A stretch of 64,000 nucleotides of DNA. Origin: Kribbella qitaiheensis. Its GTDB lineage: Bacteria; Actinomycetota; Actinomycetes; Propionibacteriales; Kribbellaceae. Positions 52,486-60,889 of this stretch are shown here, in pieces. Below the pieces are notes generated by a model, which was not told the DNA's origin, ran no database searches, and saw only the letters and a list, made by a program, of their open reading frames with translations. Within the stretch, counting starts at the first letter, position 1, and each line of letters begins with the position of its first letter. The position numbers were made by a program, and so were the translations under genes. The stretch spans positions 6,014,001 through 6,078,000 of the forward strand of contig NZ_CP043661.1 of assembly GCF_014217565.1 (NCBI RefSeq), read 5' to 3'.

Positions 52486-52879
52486 CCCTACTCCTCCCGG
52501 TTGATCACCTTCTCAACCCACCGACGAACGGCACTCACCGAAACGGACACCAAGGCGGAAACTCTCGCCCACGCCAGGCTTTCGGGCGGAGGACCGCCTT
52601 GCATCAGTCGGGCCGGATCCCCACACCATCAGTAGTCCTTGTCGGCACTGGTCAGCACGCGTGAGTTCGCCCGCGCTGCCGCCGATCCGAGCAGTACTGC
52701 TGGCCTGGAAGTCCGGATCGAGGTCACGTGGCGGAACCGCGGTCGCCTGCCGGGAGGGGCGACGCAGGATCGGTGCGGAAATGCTACTGGTGGGTCACTA
52801 ACCGTGGACCCGGGGTGCGGAACAGCCTATTGTCGTCGTCGGGTCACAGTTGGTGAAGGATTTTACGGGGAGCGGGTGT
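52486..52879. other. 394-base stretch between divergent genes, no gene seen
   Basis: This stretch separates the minus-strand hydrolase homologue from the plus-strand L,D-transpeptidase. Short open frames here have no credible composition. It must hold both promoters; I see no strong palindrome or RNA element. Confidence 0.5.
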
Positions 52880-53665
52880 ATGGGTCGGTCACGTGCTGGG
52901 GAGCGGGGCGGTGGGTCTGTTGGGGCCATTGCCGTGCTTGTGCTGCTCGGTGGTGTGGCTGTCGCTGGGGTGCTCGGGAACAAGCACGATGAGCTGCCTC
53001 CGGTTGACCTCACCACGCTGACGGCTTCCTCGACGCAAACCACGATCGCGTCCGCGCCGCTCGATCCGGAGCCGTACGCGGGTACCGACGGGCTGGTTGT
53101 CCATCCGAGGGCCGAGGCCGCGCTCTACACCGCGCCGGATGCGGACGCGTTCGCCAAGATCGGGCCGAGTCAGTTCGGGTCGACCTGGTTGCCGGTGGTC
53201 GAGAAGGCCGACGGCTGGGTGCGGGTGCTGCTGCCGTCGAAGCCGAACCGGTCTACCGGCTGGCTGCAGGACGAGGATCTGGATCGCGCCGCGTCGTCGT
53301 ACCTGATCCGCGTGCATACCGGCTCGCGCACGATCGAACTGTTCGAGAAAGGCAAGTCGCTCGGCGATTGGAAGGCCGGCGTGGGCGCGAAGGCGACGCC
53401 GACGCCGCCCGGCCGGACGTTCCTGCTCGGGTCCATCATCGACAAGACGCGCTCCGCGTCCCCGGTCGTGCTCCCGCTGGGAGCGCACAGCCCGACCCTC
53501 GACACCTTCGGCGGCGGACCGGGCACGGTCGCGATCCACGGTTGGCCGCGGCCGGATGTGTTCGGGGCAGCCATCAGCGCCGGCTGCGTCCGCGTACCTC
53601 GTACTGCGCTCGCCAAGCTCCAGCAGGTGCCATTGGGCACCCTCGTCCTGATTGACAGCAAGTGA
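52880..53665 (+). CDS. L,D-transpeptidase (YkuD domain)
   Basis: 261 aa from ATG 52880 (GGGGAG upstream). One N-terminal span (about residues 15-35) anchors it to the membrane. A linker and an SH3-like part follow (LPVVEKADGWVRVLLPSKPNRSTGWLQ), then the YkuD domain (about 140-260) with His220 in IHGWPRP and Cys236 in SAGCVRVP, the catalytic pair. It would form 3-3 crosslinks in peptidoglycan or attach proteins to it. Placed 38 bases before the gene for a secreted protein, likely in the same operon. Confidence 0.92.
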   Translation: MGRSRAGERGGGSVGAIAVLVLLGGVAVAGVLGNKHDELPPVDLTTLTASSTQTTIASAPLDPEPYAGTDGLVVHPRAEAALYTAPDADAFAKIGPSQFGSTWLPVVEKADGWVRVLLPSKPNRSTGWLQDEDLDRAASSYLIRVHTGSRTIELFEKGKSLGDWKAGVGAKATPTPPGRTFLLGSIIDKTRSASPVVLPLGAHSPTLDTFGGGPGTVAIHGWPRPDVFGAAISAGCVRVPRTALAKLQQVPLGTLVLIDSK

Positions 53666-53703
53666 AACCCAGCGATCCGCCCCGATCAGTGAGGAACTCG
53701 CAG

Positions 53704-54597
53704 ATGCGACGACACTTCGGACCGACCGTTCTGACACTCGCGGCCGTGATCGGCCTGGTGACGTTCAGCCTCGTGGCCAGCGCCCCCGTCGGTACGGCGG
53801 TGGGCAAGCCCTCGTCGGCGTACGGGATCAGCGCGACCGGTCAGGTCCCGTTCGCGAAGACGCCTTACGTCGAATCGCTGAACGGGACCCGGCACGATTC
53901 GTCGGCACTCGAGGTGCCGAAGAACCCGCTGATCGCGCTCCGGGCCGCGAGTGTCACCGCCGGGAACAACTCGGCCGCGGTGGAACTCTTCGACCTCACC
54001 GTCGGACCGGACCTGCTCAACCAGATCAAGATCCCGCCGGAGCTGAAGAAGAGCTGCGCCAACCTGCCCGCGACCGGTGCCGGCGATCTCCCGATCCCTG
54101 AGCTGCCGTTGCCCGATCTCGGCCTGCCGTTGCCGAAGCTGAGTACCAAGGACCTGCCGGTCAAGAACCTGCCTGACCTGTGCAACCTGCTGCTCACCCC
54201 GCCGAGTTCGCTGCTCGCCATCGATAGCGTCAATGTCTATTGCACGGGCGACACCGGCGCCGTCGACATCGGTTCGCTCACGCTGCTCGGGCAGAAGATA
54301 GCGATCCCGAGCACCAAGCAGACCGTCACCATTCCGGCGGCCCCGCTGGCCAAGATCACCGTCAACGAGCAGTCGAAGAGCTCAGACGGCTCCTTCACGA
54401 TCACCGCCCTCACGATTGACCTGGGCGACGGCACCGAGGTCATCAAGCTCGCCTCAGCCACCTGCGCCAAGCCCGCCGCAACCCCGAAGCCCACCCCCAC
54501 CAAGAAGCCGACAATCCCGCAGCCGACCGAACCAGGCAACGTCCCGGCCGCCCCGGTCCCGAAGCCCGTCAAAACCCACCACGCCGTCACCGGCTGA
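53704..54597 (+). CDS. Secreted protein with Pro/Lys-rich C-terminus (choice-of-anchor P-like)
   Basis: 297 aa from ATG 53704 (GAGGAA upstream). Signal peptide about residues 1-30, mature part with GKPSSAYGISATGQVPFAKTP and a run of LPIPELPLPDLGLPLPKL followed by beta-rich sequence. The tail (about 265-297) is Pro/Thr/Lys-rich (KPTPTKKPTIPQPTEPG) without an LPXTG or membrane anchor, so it may stay in the wall by charge. I think it resembles actinobacterial choice-of-anchor P proteins. Function unknown; follows the L,D-transpeptidase. Confidence 0.75.
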   Translation: MRRHFGPTVLTLAAVIGLVTFSLVASAPVGTAVGKPSSAYGISATGQVPFAKTPYVESLNGTRHDSSALEVPKNPLIALRAASVTAGNNSAAVELFDLTVGPDLLNQIKIPPELKKSCANLPATGAGDLPIPELPLPDLGLPLPKLSTKDLPVKNLPDLCNLLLTPPSSLLAIDSVNVYCTGDTGAVDIGSLTLLGQKIAIPSTKQTVTIPAAPLAKITVNEQSKSSDGSFTITALTIDLGDGTEVIKLASATCAKPAATPKPTPTKKPTIPQPTEPGNVPAAPVPKPVKTHHAVTG

Positions 54598-54936
54598 CCT
54601 ACCACCGGGCTCCTCCGTCGCCCTCCCGAAGACGCGGCTCCTCCGTCGCCGCTGAAATGCGTGAGCGGTCGATGCCTGCTGAAGCGGGCTGAGGTTGGCT
54701 GCTCCTCGGGTGCGGGTGCGGGTGCGGGTGCGGGCTGCGGCTGCGGCTGCGGGTGCGGGCCCCGGTGTCCGGTGCCCGGCAGACCCGCGCGGGTGCGGCA
54801 GAGCGCGACGGGGAGCTCATGCGGGAGAACCGTGCCGCGTGGGAGCTGCGGACTCCTGTTCATCTCGGGTCGCCGGCGCTGGGTGGTGGCACGTGTCGGC
54901 GCGCGGGGGGAACCGGTGGGCTGAGAGGGTTTGGGG
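54598..54936. repeat. Gene-free 339 bases with a GGGTGC hexamer microsatellite
   Basis: 54708-54759 consists of (GGGTGC)4, then GGCTGC-type variants and back to GGGTGC. It lies in a gene-free stretch of 339 bases before the membrane-protein gene at 54937. Open frames across it read Gly/Ala/Arg-Val repeats and are not credible proteins. No terminator is obvious. Confidence 0.7.
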
Positions 54937-55563
54937 ATGGAAGCGGAGCAGGTGTTTGTCGTGGGCATCGATCGGGGTGCGGTGGAGGCCCGGCGTGGGG
55001 TGGTGCGGCGGGGCGTGCGGCGTGGGGCGTGGGTGACGTTGGGGATTGGGGCCGTAGGCATCGGACTTGCCGTGTATGCCCTGCTCGCGTTCCGTGGGTC
55101 CGGGATGTGGCCGTTCGCGCTGCTGCTGATTTTGAGCATGTCGCCGTTGGTGGCTAGTACGGTGCTTGCGGTGCGGCTGGATGGTGAAAGGCAGCGGTGG
55201 TACGCCGCGAGCGAGTTGCCGCCGGTGGCGTTTCGGATGTCACCCAAAGGGCTGGAGTTGGCGTGTGACGGGGCGCCGTACCCGGTGATCCTGCCGTGGC
55301 CGGCCGTCGCTGGGTTCAAGCAGGAGAAGGTGTTCGGGCAGTTCGTGCTGCACCTGACTCTTGCCCCGGGCATCGCGGCCACCACCGCCGGAGTACGAGG
55401 GCTTGATCAGCCCGCGGTACGGGCCGTGGTCAAGCCGAGCGCCCTGCTGAAGCCGACCGGGCTTTACCTCGTCAAAGCATTGGACCAGCCCGTGCACGTC
55501 ATCGATCAGGCTCTCAAGCACTTCTCCGGCGGCAAAGCGGGGATCACGACCTCAGCAAGGTAG
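54937..55563 (+). CDS. Unknown membrane protein with cytoplasmic domain
   Basis: 208 aa from ATG 54937 (GAGAGGG upstream). Two spans (about 30-50 and 58-77), then a mixed alpha/beta domain with FRMSPKGLELACDGAPYPVILPWPAVAGFKQEKVFGQFVLHLTLAP, reminiscent of PH-like or YcxB-like cytoplasmic domains of bacterial membrane proteins. No named family. Its end overlaps the polysaccharide deacetylase gene end by 12 bases on opposite strands. Confidence 0.7.
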   Translation: MEAEQVFVVGIDRGAVEARRGVVRRGVRRGAWVTLGIGAVGIGLAVYALLAFRGSGMWPFALLLILSMSPLVASTVLAVRLDGERQRWYAASELPPVAFRMSPKGLELACDGAPYPVILPWPAVAGFKQEKVFGQFVLHLTLAPGIAATTAGVRGLDQPAVRAVVKPSALLKPTGLYLVKALDQPVHVIDQALKHFSGGKAGITTSAR

Positions 55564-56313
55564 CGAGCGGAACGTGTAGCCCTGCGCCGACAGCTTGGTC
55601 AGCGCGCGGTCCAGAGCAGCGACCGTCTCGGACCGGTTGCCGCCGCCGTCGTGCATCAGGATGATCGCGCCCGGGTGGGCGCCGCGCAGGATCGCGCGCT
55701 CGATCGCCGCCGCGCCCGGCTTCTTCCAGTCGTTCGTGTCGACGTCCCAGAGGATCTGCTGGAGGTGGTAGGACGCGGCGATCGCCTCCACCTTCTTATT
55801 CGTGTCCCGGTACGGCGGCCGGAAGCAGCGCGACTTCACCCCGCTGGAGATCTCCTGGCGGATCCGCGCGTCAGTGAGGTGGGTCAGCATCGGGTGGTCC
55901 CAGGTGTGGTTGCCGATGTGGTTCCCGTAGCCGCGGGTCAGGTCGACCAGTTGCGGGTGCGCGGCGACCTCGCGGCCGAGCACGAAGAAAGTTGCCTTGG
56001 CGTGGTGCTTGGCGAGGATGCTCAGCACCTTCGGCGTGTACACCGGGTGCGGCCCGTCGTCGAAGGTCAGGTAGATCGTCTTCGCCCCGTGCGTACTCAG
56101 ATCCCAGGCCGCCGGCTTGGCCTCCCGCTGGTTCTTCCGCGCCGGCGTCTTCAGCCGTTTCCCGAGCTGCATCGTGAGCGGGCCGTGGGCGGTGGGGCGG
56201 GCGGACGGAGCGGCCTGCGCGGACGAGTGCTCAGCGGGTTGCGCGGCCTGGGCGAAGGCGGCGGCGAAGAGGACGGCGGCGGCGAGCAGGAGTTTGCCGG
56301 GCGGCAAGGTCAT
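55552..56313 (-). CDS. Secreted polysaccharide deacetylase (NodB domain)
   Basis: 253 aa; I start at ATG 56313 since GAGAGG lies nine bases upstream of it. Signal peptide to about residue 25 (AQAAQPAEH). The NodB domain shows all motifs: TFDDGPHP (metal Asp pair), HTWDHP (metal His pair), RPPYRDTN, DVDTNDWKKPG and LMHDGGGNRSET. It removes N-acetyl groups from peptidoglycan or chitin-type polymers outside the cell. Single gene, tail-to-tail with the membrane protein gene at 54937. Confidence 0.93.
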   Translation of the reverse strand: MTLPPGKLLLAAAVLFAAAFAQAAQPAEHSSAQAAPSARPTAHGPLTMQLGKRLKTPARKNQREAKPAAWDLSTHGAKTIYLTFDDGPHPVYTPKVLSILAKHHAKATFFVLGREVAAHPQLVDLTRGYGNHIGNHTWDHPMLTHLTDARIRQEISSGVKSRCFRPPYRDTNKKVEAIAASYHLQQILWDVDTNDWKKPGAAAIERAILRGAHPGAIILMHDGGGNRSETVAALDRALTKLSAQGYTFRSLPC

Positions 56314-56406
56314 GGATTGCATCCTCTCCCGCCGGCAGGGCCAACTCGAAATCAGCTCCGCGTATGGTGCTGGAAGCCACATCCCAACGACGCGTGAGGC
56401 GCAAAC

Positions 56407-58257
56407 ATGACGGACAACGGTGACCCGAGGACGATGGGCAGACGTACGGTGATCGGGGGTGCCGCCGCGACGGCTCTGGCCGCGGCCGGCTTCCAGGCAG
56501 TCCCCGCGTACGCCGGGACGCACGGCGGTCATCAGCCGAAGACGGTCCGGTTGAGTGTGCTGGGGACCACCGACCTGCATGGCAATGTCTTCAACTGGGA
56601 CTACTTCAAGAACGCGGAGTACGACGACAAAGCGCACAACGACATCGGCCTGGCCAAGATCTCCACCCTGGTCAAGGCGTACCGCATGCAGGTCGACCGG
56701 CATACTCCCGCCCCGCTGATGCTCGATGCCGGTGACACCATCCAGGGCACCCCGCTGGCGTACTACTTCGCCAAGATCCAGCCGATCACCGGTGGTCACA
56801 CGCACCCGATGGCGGCCGCGATGAACGCGATCGGCTACGACGCCGCCGCGCTCGGCAACCACGAGTTCAACTACGGGCTCGACATCCTGCGCAAGTTCCA
56901 GCGGCAGCTGAATTTCCCGCTGCTCGGCGCGAACGCGCAGGACTGGACCACCGGGCTGCCGGTCTTCCCGCCGTACGTGCTGAAGCGGGTGCACGTGCCG
57001 GGCGAGCGGCCGATCACGGTCGGCATCCTCGGCCTGACCAACCCGGGCATCGCGATCTGGGACAAGGCGAACGTCGAGAACAAGGTCAAGTTCGGCGGGA
57101 TCGTCGAGCTGGCCAAGATCTGGGTGCCGCGGGTCCGTAAGGCCGGTGCCGACGTGGTGATCGTGGCGGCGCACTCGGGGATGGACCTCTCCTCGTCGTA
57201 CGGCGACGCGCTGCCGGTCCCGGAGAACGCCTCGGTCCTGATGGCCGAGACGGTCCCGGGCATCGACGCCGTACTGGTCGGGCACGCGCACCTGGAGATC
57301 CCCGAGCGCCTCGTCACCAACAAGGTCACCGGCCAGCAGGTCGTCCTTACCGAGCCGCTGAAGTGGGGTATGCGGCTGTCCGTGATCGACCTGGATCTGC
57401 AGAAGCAGCGCGGCTGCTGGAAGGTCGTCGGCCGGCACAGCCAGGTGCTGAACGCCAACACGGTCGAGGCCGACCCGCAGGTCACCAACCTGCTGCAGGC
57501 AGACCACGACAAGGTCGTCGGCTACGTCAACGCGAAGATCGGTACCTGTACCGAGGCGATGTCCGCGGCGACCGCGCCCTGGGAGGACACGGCCGCGCTC
57601 GACTTCGTCAACTTCATCCAGGCCGATGCGGTCAGCAAGGCACTCGTCGGTACGCCGCAGGCGTCGCTGCCAGTGCTCGCCATCGCGGCGCCGTTCAACC
57701 GGGCGGCGGCGATCCCGGCCGGTGACGTATCGGTCCGGGACGTGGCCGGCCTGTACATCTTCGACAACACCCTGCTCGCCGTCACGATGACCGGCGCTCA
57801 GATCACCGACTACCTGGAGTTCTCCGCGACGTACTTCAAGCAGGTCAGCGGTCCTGGCCCGTTCCCGGCGGACCAGGTGACGAACGCGGTGACGCCGACC
57901 GCGCCCGGCGGCACGCCTGACTACAACTACGACATCATGGGCGGCCTGACCAAGCCGTTGGCGTACAAGATCGACATCGCCAAGCCGGCCGGTTCCCGGA
58001 TCACCGACCTCCAGTACGACGGTGCGCCGGTGGGCGCCGATCAGCAGTTCGTCGTCGCGGTGAACAACTACCGGCAGTCCGGCGGCGGCAACTTCCCGCA
58101 CGTCAAGACGGCCCCGGTCGTCTACAACCGGCAGGTCGAGATCCGGCAGTTGATGATCGACTACGTCACCGCGACCGGCGAGGTGAACCCGTCGACCTTC
58201 CACACCACCGACTGGTCGCTCACCTCGGGCGGCGCCCCGATCGTGGTGAACGCCTGA
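56407..58257 (+). CDS. TAT-exported 5'-nucleotidase/cyclic phosphodiesterase
   Basis: 616 aa. Twin-arginine signal (MGRRTVIGGAAATALAAAGF) cleaved near AYA. The metallophosphatase domain carries GTTDLHGN, DAGDTIQGT, LGNHEFNYG, VVIVAAHSGMD and LVGHAHLEIPE, the metal-ligand motifs of the UshA/CpdB family. The C-terminal 5'-nucleotidase domain (about 370-616) includes YIFDNTLLAVTMTGAQITDYLEFSA and YRQSGGGNFP for base recognition. It would salvage nucleotides outside the cell. Monocistronic, followed by a palindrome and repeats. Confidence 0.93.
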   Translation: MTDNGDPRTMGRRTVIGGAAATALAAAGFQAVPAYAGTHGGHQPKTVRLSVLGTTDLHGNVFNWDYFKNAEYDDKAHNDIGLAKISTLVKAYRMQVDRHTPAPLMLDAGDTIQGTPLAYYFAKIQPITGGHTHPMAAAMNAIGYDAAALGNHEFNYGLDILRKFQRQLNFPLLGANAQDWTTGLPVFPPYVLKRVHVPGERPITVGILGLTNPGIAIWDKANVENKVKFGGIVELAKIWVPRVRKAGADVVIVAAHSGMDLSSSYGDALPVPENASVLMAETVPGIDAVLVGHAHLEIPERLVTNKVTGQQVVLTEPLKWGMRLSVIDLDLQKQRGCWKVVGRHSQVLNANTVEADPQVTNLLQADHDKVVGYVNAKIGTCTEAMSAATAPWEDTAALDFVNFIQADAVSKALVGTPQASLPVLAIAAPFNRAAAIPAGDVSVRDVAGLYIFDNTLLAVTMTGAQITDYLEFSATYFKQVSGPGPFPADQVTNAVTPTAPGGTPDYNYDIMGGLTKPLAYKIDIAKPAGSRITDLQYDGAPVGADQQFVVAVNNYRQSGGGNFPHVKTAPVVYNRQVEIRQLMIDYVTATGEVNPSTFHTTDWSLTSGGAPIVVNA

Positions 58258-58316
58258 GCCAGAGCCCCGCGTCGGGTGGCTCCGCTCCCTGGGGTGGGGG
58301 TTGACCCACTCCTCTT

Positions 58317-58352
58317 GGGGTTACCCCACTCGCATAGCAGTGGGGTAACCCC
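58317..58352. terminator. Terminator-like perfect hairpin after the nucleotidase gene
   Basis: GGGGTTACCCCACT (58317-58330) pairs perfectly with AGTGGGGTAACCCC (58339-58352) over 14 bp with an 8-base loop, 59 bases after the nucleotidase stop. Confidence 0.8.
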
Positions 58353-58354
58353 GA

Positions 58355-58440
58355 CTGGAGGGGGTAACCCCGGGCTGGAGGGGGTAACCCCGGGCTGGAG
58401 GGGGTAACCCCGGGCTGGAGGGGGAAGCCCGACTGGAGGG
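58355..58440. repeat. 20-bp palindromic minisatellite
   Basis: Three perfect units of CTGGAGGGGGTAACCCCGGG (58355-58374, 58375-58394, 58395-58414) and two degenerate ones to about 58440. Each unit contains GGGGTAACCCC, the same core as the hairpin arms just upstream. The 327-base gap 58258-58584 holds only this array and the hairpin. Confidence 0.9.
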
Positions 58441-58584
58441 GGGAAGCAGCCGCTTTGCTTCTCCGGTCGGCACTGGTCCGAGGGCCCGCCGGGTCCGGTA
58501 GACCGGCGCGACCCATGAAAGGCCGGACTTGACCCGGTCTGGCGGCGGATCCGGTCGCGGGACCGCACGGGTCCGTTGGGTTGG

Positions 58585-59607
58585 TCAGCGGGCACCGGTT
58601 CCGACGGTCGAGGCGGCGCCCAGCACCTGCGCGAGTAGTTGGTAGGTACGTAGTCGGTCGGCCGGGTCGTGAGTCAGCACGTTGACCACCAACTCGTCGG
58701 TGCCGTGCAGGTAGGCCAGGTCGGACAGAATGGGTGCGACCTGGTCCGGCGTACCGGAGATCAGGGCTTTGCTGTTGTACGACGCTCGCTCGAGTTCGGC
58801 GCTGGTCCACCGATGGTTCCGGGCGGTTTCGATCGAGGGGAGCGGTCTGTCGTCGCCGAGGTCCTTGCGGCTCCGCCAGAGGAGCAGGCTGGCGGCCAGA
58901 TCGTTCGCGTGGGATTCGGTGTCGGCCACGATCACCCGTACGGCGAGCGCGCTGCTCGGAGCGGGCGACGCCTCGTGGTACGCCGTCATCGACTCCAGAC
59001 CAGGTCCTGGATTCAAGAAGTGCGCATACGCGTACGCCGTACCGAGTTTCGCCGCGAGGGCACCTGACGAGGCGCTCGCGCCGAGCACCCAAAGGTGCGG
59101 ATCGTCGCCCAACCACCTCCGCAGGTCGGCAACGTCCGCCGGGAAGGTCTCGGGCGGTCCACCGGCGCGGCCGAGACCCAGATCGACCCGGCCTGGATAG
59201 AGGTCGGCCAGAATGCTGAACACTTCGGCTACTTTTGTCGCTGGGTATCGCGGCAGCAGCACCCCGCCCGAACCGACCCGCATCCGCCGCGTGGCGCCCA
59301 GGATGATCGGCACCAGGATCTCCGGTGCGGTCCCCGCGAACCCTGGCGAGCCATGGTGCTCGGCAACCCAGTACCGCGTCACCCCGAGCTCGTCCGCCGC
59401 CTCAGCCAACTCCACCGAAGCCCGCAACGCCTCGCCCGCCGTACTGCCCTCGCCGATCGGGGACTGGTCGAGGATCGACAGTCGCGGGGCTACGAGCGAC
59501 TGTCCCCCATAGCCGACAACAGCCTCGCCGGCATCCGGGCGGGTCATGCCCGGCTGACGCTCCTGGTGGCTGGCAGGCCGATCCTCGCCGCCAGTCGGCC
59601 CGTTCAC
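58585..59607 (-). CDS. Luciferase-like (LLM class) flavin oxidoreductase
   Basis: About 340 aa. I start at GTG 59607, which overlaps the upstream stop by 4 bases as the other genes of the operon do; ATG 59547 is the alternative. LSILDQSPIGEGSTAGEALRASVELAEAADELGVTRYWVAEHHGSPGFAGTAPEI, LGATRRMRVGSGGVLLPRYPATKVAEVFSILADLYPGRVDLGLGRA and LGASASSGALAAKLG are the hallmarks of the family. It uses reduced flavin for oxidation of an unknown substrate. Last gene of a four-gene overlapping operon. Confidence 0.9.
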   Translation of the reverse strand: MNGPTGGEDRPASHQERQPGMTRPDAGEAVVGYGGQSLVAPRLSILDQSPIGEGSTAGEALRASVELAEAADELGVTRYWVAEHHGSPGFAGTAPEILVPIILGATRRMRVGSGGVLLPRYPATKVAEVFSILADLYPGRVDLGLGRAGGPPETFPADVADLRRWLGDDPHLWVLGASASSGALAAKLGTAYAYAHFLNPGPGLESMTAYHEASPAPSSALAVRVIVADTESHANDLAASLLLWRSRKDLGDDRPLPSIETARNHRWTSAELERASYNSKALISGTPDQVAPILSDLAYLHGTDELVVNVLTHDPADRLRTYQLLAQVLGAASTVGTGAR

Positions 59608-60101
59608 GACCGTGCCTCGCTCATGGTTGCCGGGACGATCCGGTAGTCGGCCTCGAAGACCAAGTTGTGGAGGTCCGCGGCGGCGATCGCGCGCAGGGTC
59701 GGCAGTTCCGCCAGCGCTTGCTCCGGCGTGAACACGTTGAGCGGCCATTCGCCGACCGTGCCGCCGCTCAGATGCGGGTGGTGGAACCCGCGGCCGTAGT
59801 GCGCCCGGATCGCGATCGGGTTGATCCCCGCTTCGGCCTGTTCCGTCCACGACAAGGCCCAGATCGCCGCGAGCCCGCCGTCCGGCGTACTGCCCAGCCC
59901 GGTCGCCGAGACCGTTCCGGTGCCGAGCAGCAGGTCCGCGTTCACCTCGTCGAGAACCTCCTTCGCGACCGGGTCGAGCAACTCGACCGTGGCCGCGAAG
60001 AGCTGCTCCTTCTCCGCCCGGGTGACCGCGGTCTCGCCGTGCGAACGGTCCCGGAGGTCGGCGAAGTGCCGCAGCAGGGCTTCGCTGTGCGGGTGTGTCA
60101 T
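59604..60101 (-). CDS. Hypothetical protein in overlapping operon
   Basis: 165 aa, soluble, His-rich at the N-terminus (MTHPHSEALLRHFADLRDRSHGE), then an acidic helical region, GLAAIWALSWTEQ and HYGRGFHHPHLSGGTVGEWPLNVFTPEQALAELPTL. HYGRGFHHPH looks like a metal or cofactor site but I know no family. It overlaps its neighbours by 4 bases on both sides, which supports that it is translated. Confidence 0.75.
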   Translation of the reverse strand: MTHPHSEALLRHFADLRDRSHGETAVTRAEKEQLFAATVELLDPVAKEVLDEVNADLLLGTGTVSATGLGSTPDGGLAAIWALSWTEQAEAGINPIAIRAHYGRGFHHPHLSGGTVGEWPLNVFTPEQALAELPTLRAIAAADLHNLVFEADYRIVPATMSEARS

Positions 60102-60889
60102 GACATCTCCTTGCTCGAACTCAGCTCCAGAAAGGCCGAACCGATCCAGTCACGCATCGGCCCGGGCGCCAGGATCGCGCCGTGTGGCACTCCCGGCAGG
60201 ACTTCCAGCCGTACTGCGACGCCGTCGGACAGCAGCCGCATCGCGTACTCCTCCACGTCGTCGCGCACCGGATCGTGCTCGCCGACGACCAGCCACGCGG
60301 GCGCAGTACCGCTCAGATCGTCAGCCTGGAACGGGGTGCTGTACCCAGCCCCGTCGCCCGACCCCAGATACGCCCGCCAAGAGGTCATCAAGTCTTCCCT
60401 GGTCGGGAAGACCGACGGCTTGTACGACGATGCGCGGCACTCCGGGTCCATCGGAGGATAGGCGAGCACCTGCGCCGCCAACTGCCGGCCCTGGTCGCGC
60501 CAGGCCAGTGCGGCGCATCCAGCGATGGTGCCGCCCGCGCTGTCCCCACCTACGGCGACCTGGTCGTCGCCTGCTTGCACAGCTACCCACTCCAGCACTG
60601 CCAGCACGTCCTCGAGCGCCGCCGGATGCGGATGCAGCGGAGCGAGCCGGTAGTCCACGCTGACCACAGTGGAGCCTGTGAGCCGGGCCAGGTCGGCACA
60701 GACCTCATGCCACCCGGCCACGGACCCACGTGTCCAGCTGCCGCCGTGTACCCACACCAGCCAGCCCTGCCACGACTCGACCGGCCGGTAGAGGCGCGCC
60801 GGTACTTCGCCGATCACCAGGGAACCCCAGGAGACCGTCACGCTCAGCGCGTCACTGACCGCGGGACGACCGAGATGACGGCCCCTCAT
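60098..60889 (-). CDS. Alpha/beta-hydrolase of the HSL/acetyl-hydrolase type
   Basis: 263 aa from ATG 60889, overlapping the MFS stop. LVWVHGGSW is the HGG oxyanion motif, GGDSAGG (about 130) the nucleophile elbow, LVVGEHDPVRDD the acid and GVPHGAI the His, so the triad is complete. The VSVDYRLAPLHPHPAALEDVLAVLEWV stretch is typical of hormone-sensitive-lipase relatives, small esterases acting on short acyl chains or lactones. Second gene of the operon. Confidence 0.9.
   Translation of the reverse strand: MRGRHLGRPAVSDALSVTVSWGSLVIGEVPARLYRPVESWQGWLVWVHGGSWTRGSVAGWHEVCADLARLTGSTVVSVDYRLAPLHPHPAALEDVLAVLEWVAVQAGDDQVAVGGDSAGGTIAGCAALAWRDQGRQLAAQVLAYPPMDPECRASSYKPSVFPTREDLMTSWRAYLGSGDGAGYSTPFQADDLSGTAPAWLVVGEHDPVRDDVEEYAMRLLSDGVAVRLEVLPGVPHGAILAPGPMRDWIGSAFLELSSSKEMS

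Noticed and set aside
54695..55036. Open frames through the GGGTGC microsatellite
   Set aside because: Translations are simple Val/Arg or Gly/Ala repeats with no start context; best explained as non-coding repeat DNA.
56314..58203. Minus-strand extension of the deacetylase frame across the nucleotidase gene
   Set aside because: The signal peptide and ribosome-binding site place the deacetylase start at 56313; the rest is antisense to the nucleotidase.
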